Shown here: positions 60,688-64,000 of the stretch, piece by piece
Numbering within the stretch: position 1 is the first letter of the stretch
How the letters are laid out: every line of letters begins with the position of its first letter
NCBI GenBank assembly: GCA_040380855.1
Contig: JBEIIG010000004.1
Coordinates: 41,208-105,207 of the forward strand
DNA: 64,000 bases
Direction: 5' to 3'
Origin: VFMC01 sp040380855
GTDB lineage: Bacteria > Actinomycetota > Acidimicrobiia > Acidimicrobiales > Ilumatobacteraceae
Notes under the pieces: model-generated
The model's database searches: none
What the model saw: the letters and a program-made list of their open reading frames with translations, nothing else
What the model was told of the DNA's origin: nothing
Position numbers and translations under genes: made by a program

Positions 60688-61773
60688 ATGAACGGCGCCT
60701 GGTACCAGTACCTCGCCATCCTGGCCGGCACGGCGACCCTGTCGTTGTTGCTCACGCCGTTGGCGATCGAGTTCGCCACCCGTCGCCGCATCATGGACAA
60801 CCCCGGCGGTCACAAGAGCCACACCAACCCCGTCCCCTACCTCGGCGGCCTCGCCATCGTGGGCGCCTTCTCGCTGGCGGTGCTCGCGGTTGCTGCGCTC
60901 GACATCTCATCGGTGGGCGGCGAACTGGCGGCGGCCCTGGGTATTGCGCTGGCGCTCGCCCTCATCGGCTTGGTCGACGATCTGCGTGGCCTGCCTGCAT
61001 TGTTGCGCCTGTTCGCCGAGGTCGGTGCCGGTGTGCTGCTGGTGCGGATGGGCCTGGGTGTCACGTTCACGGGCTCTGACCTGCTCGACGCGGTCGTCAC
61101 GATCGTGTGGGTGGTGGGCATCACCAACGCCTGGAACCTGCTCGACAACATGGACGGTCTCTCGGCCGGCCTGGCTGCCATCGCCTCGTTCAGCATCTTC
61201 ACCGTCGCCGCCGCCAACGGCCAATACCTCGTCGGTGGTCTTGCCATCGCCGTCGCCGGGTGTGCGCTCGGGTTCCTGCGCCACAACTTCCACCCAGCCC
61301 GCATCTACATGGGCGACGCCGGTGCGCTGTTCTTCGGCTTCATGATCGCTTATCTGGGCCTGAAGCTGTCGCTGGCGGCACCGCCGTCACCGTCGTTCCT
61401 GGTGCCGGTGCTCGTCTGCTCGGTGGCCGTGCTCGACACCACGCTCGTCACCATCGTGCGCCTCGCCAACGGCCGCAGCCCACTGAAGGGTGGCCGCGAC
61501 CACATCAGCCATCGCCTGGTGCGCATCGGCCTGCCGGTGCCGGTTGCCGTGGGTGTCATCTACGCCGTGGCCGCCACGATGGGTGTGATCGCTCTCGTCG
61601 CCTCACGGGTCGACATGGGCTCGGCCTGGATTCTCGCCGGCCTGGCCGCCACGCTGCTCACAACCTTCGGTGTGCTGCTGGCATCGGTGCCGGTGTACGA
61701 GCACAGCAAGCGCCCCCTTTACACACTGCGCCCGACCGAGTCGGCACCGGTGCCCGTCAACGCCGGCGGCTGA
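60688..61773 (+). CDS. Polyprenyl-phosphate HexNAc-1-phosphate transferase (WecA/MraY family)
   Basis: 361 residues and about eleven helices. Family motifs: GGHKSHTNPVPYLGG (about 51-65), ALIGLVDDLRGLP (the D-D motif, about 90-102), TNAWNLLDNMDGLSAG (N-x-x-N-x-x-D, about 145-160), ARIYMGDAGALFFGF and GGRDHISHRL (the H-x-x-H motif of loop V, about 269-278). The enzyme loads a HexNAc-phosphate onto undecaprenyl phosphate and so starts a glycan, with its active site on the cytoplasmic face. It is independent of the WbaP-like enzyme at 19008, so the locus may build two different lipid-linked glycans. Confidence 0.92.
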   Translation: MNGAWYQYLAILAGTATLSLLLTPLAIEFATRRRIMDNPGGHKSHTNPVPYLGGLAIVGAFSLAVLAVAALDISSVGGELAAALGIALALALIGLVDDLRGLPALLRLFAEVGAGVLLVRMGLGVTFTGSDLLDAVVTIVWVVGITNAWNLLDNMDGLSAGLAAIASFSIFTVAAANGQYLVGGLAIAVAGCALGFLRHNFHPARIYMGDAGALFFGFMIAYLGLKLSLAAPPSPSFLVPVLVCSVAVLDTTLVTIVRLANGRSPLKGGRDHISHRLVRIGLPVPVAVGVIYAVAATMGVIALVASRVDMGSAWILAGLAATLLTTFGVLLASVPVYEHSKRPLYTLRPTESAPVPVNAGG

Positions 61774-61804
61774 CTCCAGCGAGCCAGCAGGCCCTCAGCC
61801 GCCG
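61764..61804 (+). terminator. 10-bp-stem hairpin at the end of the WecA-like gene
   Basis: CGGCGGCTGA (61764-61773, including the stop codon) is an exact complement of TCAGCCGCCG (61795-61804) around a 21-base loop. It may end the transcript. The rest of the 198-bp gap holds only a TAGCCT box (61915-61920). Confidence 0.45.
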
Positions 61805-61914
61805 CCAGCGAAACACCCTGCCGTACCCGCGCATTCAGTGCTTCGCCGCCGACAGGACTTCGAGACTGTGGCGACTGTCGTCCTCGGCGAGGGCCAACCG
61901 GCGGTGACGTGGCC

Positions 61915-61920
61915 TAGCCT
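61915..61920 (+). promoter_or_regulatory. Candidate -10 box (TAGCCT)
   Basis: TAGCCT lies 51 bases before the ATG at 61972, in the gap after the hairpin. A leader of about 45 bases would follow. No strong ribosome site is visible. Confidence 0.25.
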
Positions 61921-61971
61921 TGCCCTCCTGAAGCGCTTCTTGTTCACCATCGTCGTTGCCCCGGGTGCGCC

Positions 61972-63870
61972 ATGTGCGGCCTGAGTGGGGTGTTCGATCC
62001 GCACGGCCGTCGTCGACGCGACGAGCTCGCCGCCTTGGCGCAGTCGATGGCGGCCACGCTGCGGCACCGTGGCCCCGACGATTCCGGTGTGTGGGCGGCT
62101 GACGACGGGTTGGTTGCCTTCGGTCATCGTCGCCTCTCGGTGATCGACCTGTCGGCGGCAGGCCATCAGCCGATGTCGACGCCCGATGGGCGCTGGACCA
62201 TCGCCTACAACGGCGAGTTGTACAACACGGCCCGTGTGCGCGCCGACCTCGGCTTGCCCGACTCGGCCTATCGGGGTCACAGCGACACCGAGGTGTTGCT
62301 GTACGCGATTGCCCGGTGGGGTGTCGAGGGTGCGTTGCCGCGACTGAACGGCATGTTCGCCTTCGCGGTGTGGGATGCGCACGAGCGCGAGTTGTGGTTG
62401 GCACGCGACCGGTTCGGCGAGAAGCCGCTGTACCTGGCGTGGGCCGATGGCCTGTTGGTGTTCGGTTCCGAGTTGGCTTCGGTGCGGGCGGCACCGGGTG
62501 TGGGCACCGAGGTCGATCGCGATGCGTTGGCGCTGTTGCTGCGCTATGGCTATGTACCGGCACCGCGCAGCATCTATGCGGGTGTGTCGAAGCTGTCGGC
62601 CGGCAGCGTGCTGCGGGTGGGAGTCGACCATCCGGCACCGCGCGAGGTGCGCTACTGGGACCCGGTCGACGTGGCGTTGTCGGCTGGTTCGTCGCAGCGC
62701 CGCGATGAGGCGGCGGTCGACGAGTTGGAGGACTTGCTGAGCGGTGTGGTGGCCAGCCGGATGGTGTCGGATGTGGCGTTCGGCGCGTTTTTGTCGGGTG
62801 GCATCGACTCGAGCACCGTGGTGGCGTTGATGCAGCGCAACTCCACGCAGGCGGTGCGCACGTTCACGATCGGTTTCGCCGAGGCGGCCTACGACGAGAG
62901 CACCCATGCCAGTGCCGTGGCCCGTCATCTGCAGACCGATCACACCGAGTTGATGGTGTCAGCCGCCGATGCCCAGGCGGTCATCCCGCGTCTGGCGTCG
63001 ATGTACGGCGAGCCGTTCGCCGATTCGTCGCAGATACCCACGTTCCTGGTGAGCGAACTCGCCCGCCGACACGTCACGGTCGCGTTGTCGGGCGATGGCG
63101 GCGACGAGTTGTTCGCCGGCTACGACCGCTACGGCGTCTACCGTCGTATCGACAGCTCGCTCGCCCGTGTTCCGGGGGTGGCGCGCCGTAGTGCGTCGAA
63201 GGCACTGCTGGCGGTGTCGCCCGAGCGTTGGGATTCGCTTGCCGGTGGGCCGTTGCGGCATGTGCTGCCGCAGGCTGCCCGCCGCCGCACCGGAGTTCGG
63301 GCGCATCGCCTGGCGCGTCTGCTGGGCACGGCAGTGGGCAGTGAGTATTCCGACGTGATGGCGATGAACCCGTCGTCGCACCTGCTGCTGCGCGATCACC
63401 GAACAGTCGATCCCGACCCGTTTGCGCTCACACCGCGTCTGCGGGGCCTGGCACCCACCGAGCGGGCGATGCTGCTCGACACGCTCACCTACATGCCCGA
63501 CGACATCCTCGCCAAGGTCGACCGCGCGTCGATGGCCGTCAGCCTCGAGGTGCGCGTGCCGATCCTCGATCCCGAGGTATTCGAGTTCGCCTGGCGCCTG
63601 CACCCCGACGACCGGGTGCGCAACGGCCAGGGCAAGTGGGCGTTGCGCCGTGTGCTGCACCGCTACGTTCCCGAGGCGATGGTCGAGCGGCCGAAGATGG
63701 GTTTCGGGGTGCCGGTGAGCGAATGGATGCGTGGCCCACTCAGGGCGTGGGCCGACGACCTGCTGTCAATGGCCAAGTTGATGTCCTCGGTGGTGGCCAT
63801 CGGAAGTCCTCGCTGGTGGCCAACGAATGTCCTCGCGGTTAGGCCTCCTTTCGGGTGGTGCGGTGGGTGA
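61972..63870 (+). pseudogene. asnB: Asparagine-synthase-like amidotransferase, 3' end replaced by an IS21-family element
   Basis: The open frame has 632 codons, but only about the first 597 are native. Cys2 (MCGLSGVF) is the glutaminase nucleophile, HRGPDDSGVW and YNGELYN belong to the class II glutaminase domain (about 1-180), and LSGGIDSSTVVALM (PP-loop, about 272-285) opens the synthetase domain. The sequence matches up to WMRGPLRAWADDLL, and a repeat-bearing IS end then begins at 63764; the last about 35 codons are IS DNA. Family members continue for about 50 more residues, so the C-terminal helices are missing. Enzymes of this group often amidate uronic sugars in surface glycans. Activity is doubtful. 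Confidence 0.85.
63770..63835. repeat. IS21 terminal direct repeats (three units)
   Basis: Units 63770-63789, 63794-63812 and 63817-63835 share TGGCCA at the start and TCCTCG at the end, with spacings of 24 and 23 bases. They are the transposase-binding sites expected at an IS21 terminus. Confidence 0.75.
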
Positions 63871-64000
63871 GCCGGTAGCTGTCGCCGGTGGTGGTGATGA
63901 TGTGGGCGTGGTGGCAGAGCCGGTCGAGCAGGCTGACGGCGGTGGGCTGGTCGGGCAGGAAGCGGCCCCAGTTCTCGAACGGGCTGTGTGAGCCGATGGC
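63839..64000 (-). CDS. istB: IstB-like ATP-binding transposition helper, C-terminal part
   Basis: Only the last 53 codons are in the window; the frame is open to base 64000 and ends with TAA at 63841-63839. It reads AIGSHSPFENWGRFLPD, then AVSLLDRLCHHAHII and TTTGDSYRLTHR, the conserved IstB C-terminus (S-N-x-x-F-x-x-W ... D-R-L-x-H-H ... G-x-S-Y-R). IstB is the AAA+ helper of IS21-family transposases. The transposase gene istA should lie further right. Confidence 0.88.
   Translation of the reverse strand, partial: AIGSHSPFENWGRFLPDQPTAVSLLDRLCHHAHIITTTGDSYRLTHRTTRKEA

Larger units (their letters stand above)
63764..64000 (-). mobile_element. IS21-family insertion sequence, istB-proximal end (partial)
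   Basis: The element begins at TGTCAATGGCC (63764) and runs off the window. Three direct repeats of the form TGGCCA-(7-8 bases)-TCCTCG lie at 63770-63789, 63794-63812 and 63817-63835, the multiple terminal repeats expected at IS21 ends. The istB gene reads outward on the - strand right behind them. The target site is inside asnB. Confidence 0.85.

Noticed and set aside
1..64000. tRNA or rRNA genes
   Set aside because: None of the gaps between genes is long enough or shows the cloverleaf or conserved rRNA sequence on reading both strands.

Overview
This 64 kb window is a surface-polysaccharide locus from a high-GC actinobacterium-like genome. GTG starts, 4-bp start/stop overlaps, probable leaderless promoters (a TAnnnT box 6-10 bases before the start codon) and a cell-wall-binding-repeat-2 (CWB2) protein all fit an actinobacterium. 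An acidimicrobial relative is my guess; no rRNA or housekeeping marker is present to prove it. I see no tRNA, rRNA or CRISPR.

Layout. 1-12.5 kb: glycosyltransferases (GT2, GT4 and fused GTs), small coiled-coil proteins, a methyltransferase and a Wzm/Wzt-type polysaccharide ABC exporter. 12.5-34.7 kb: two methyltransferases, a DUF2142-like membrane protein, a second GT block with an O-antigen ligase/polymerase-like protein and a WbaP-like initiating transferase, a Wzx-like flippase, a YfhO-like membrane protein, and a two-gene unit in which an ECF sigma factor carries a membrane segment, a Pro/Thr linker and a probable exported domain and is followed by a secreted CWB2 protein. Nested palindromes beside C-rich tracts lie at 16.3 and 24.4 kb.

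34.8-55.5 kb is visibly lower in GC. It holds a ligase/polymerase with TPRs, an amidation module (PseA/WbpG-like amidotransferase plus HisH- and HisF-like proteins) and, converging on it, a 12-gene operon. That operon encodes a legionaminic-acid-type nonulosonate pathway (SDR, LegB, LegC, LegI, LegG, PtmE, a Gfo/Idh oxidoreductase, LegF), followed by a FkbM methyltransferase, a hexapeptide acyltransferase and two GTs. Together the two modules suggest CMP-activated legionaminic acid carrying an acetamidino (amidine) group. Two GT-B-like proteins at its borders are candidate sugar transferases, and an ABC half-transporter follows.

55.6-64 kb returns to high GC: GTs, two nucleotide-sugar epimerase/dehydratase-type enzymes, a WecA-like initiating transferase and an asparagine-synthase-like amidotransferase. 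The last is truncated by an IS21-family element whose istB gene runs off the right edge.

The locus encodes two initiating transferases, two export routes (ABC and Wzx/Wzy-like) and more than fifteen GTs, so more than one glycan is probably made. The least ordinary items are the membrane-tethered sigma factor with its CWB2 partner, the amidinated-nonulosonate cassette and the palindrome family.
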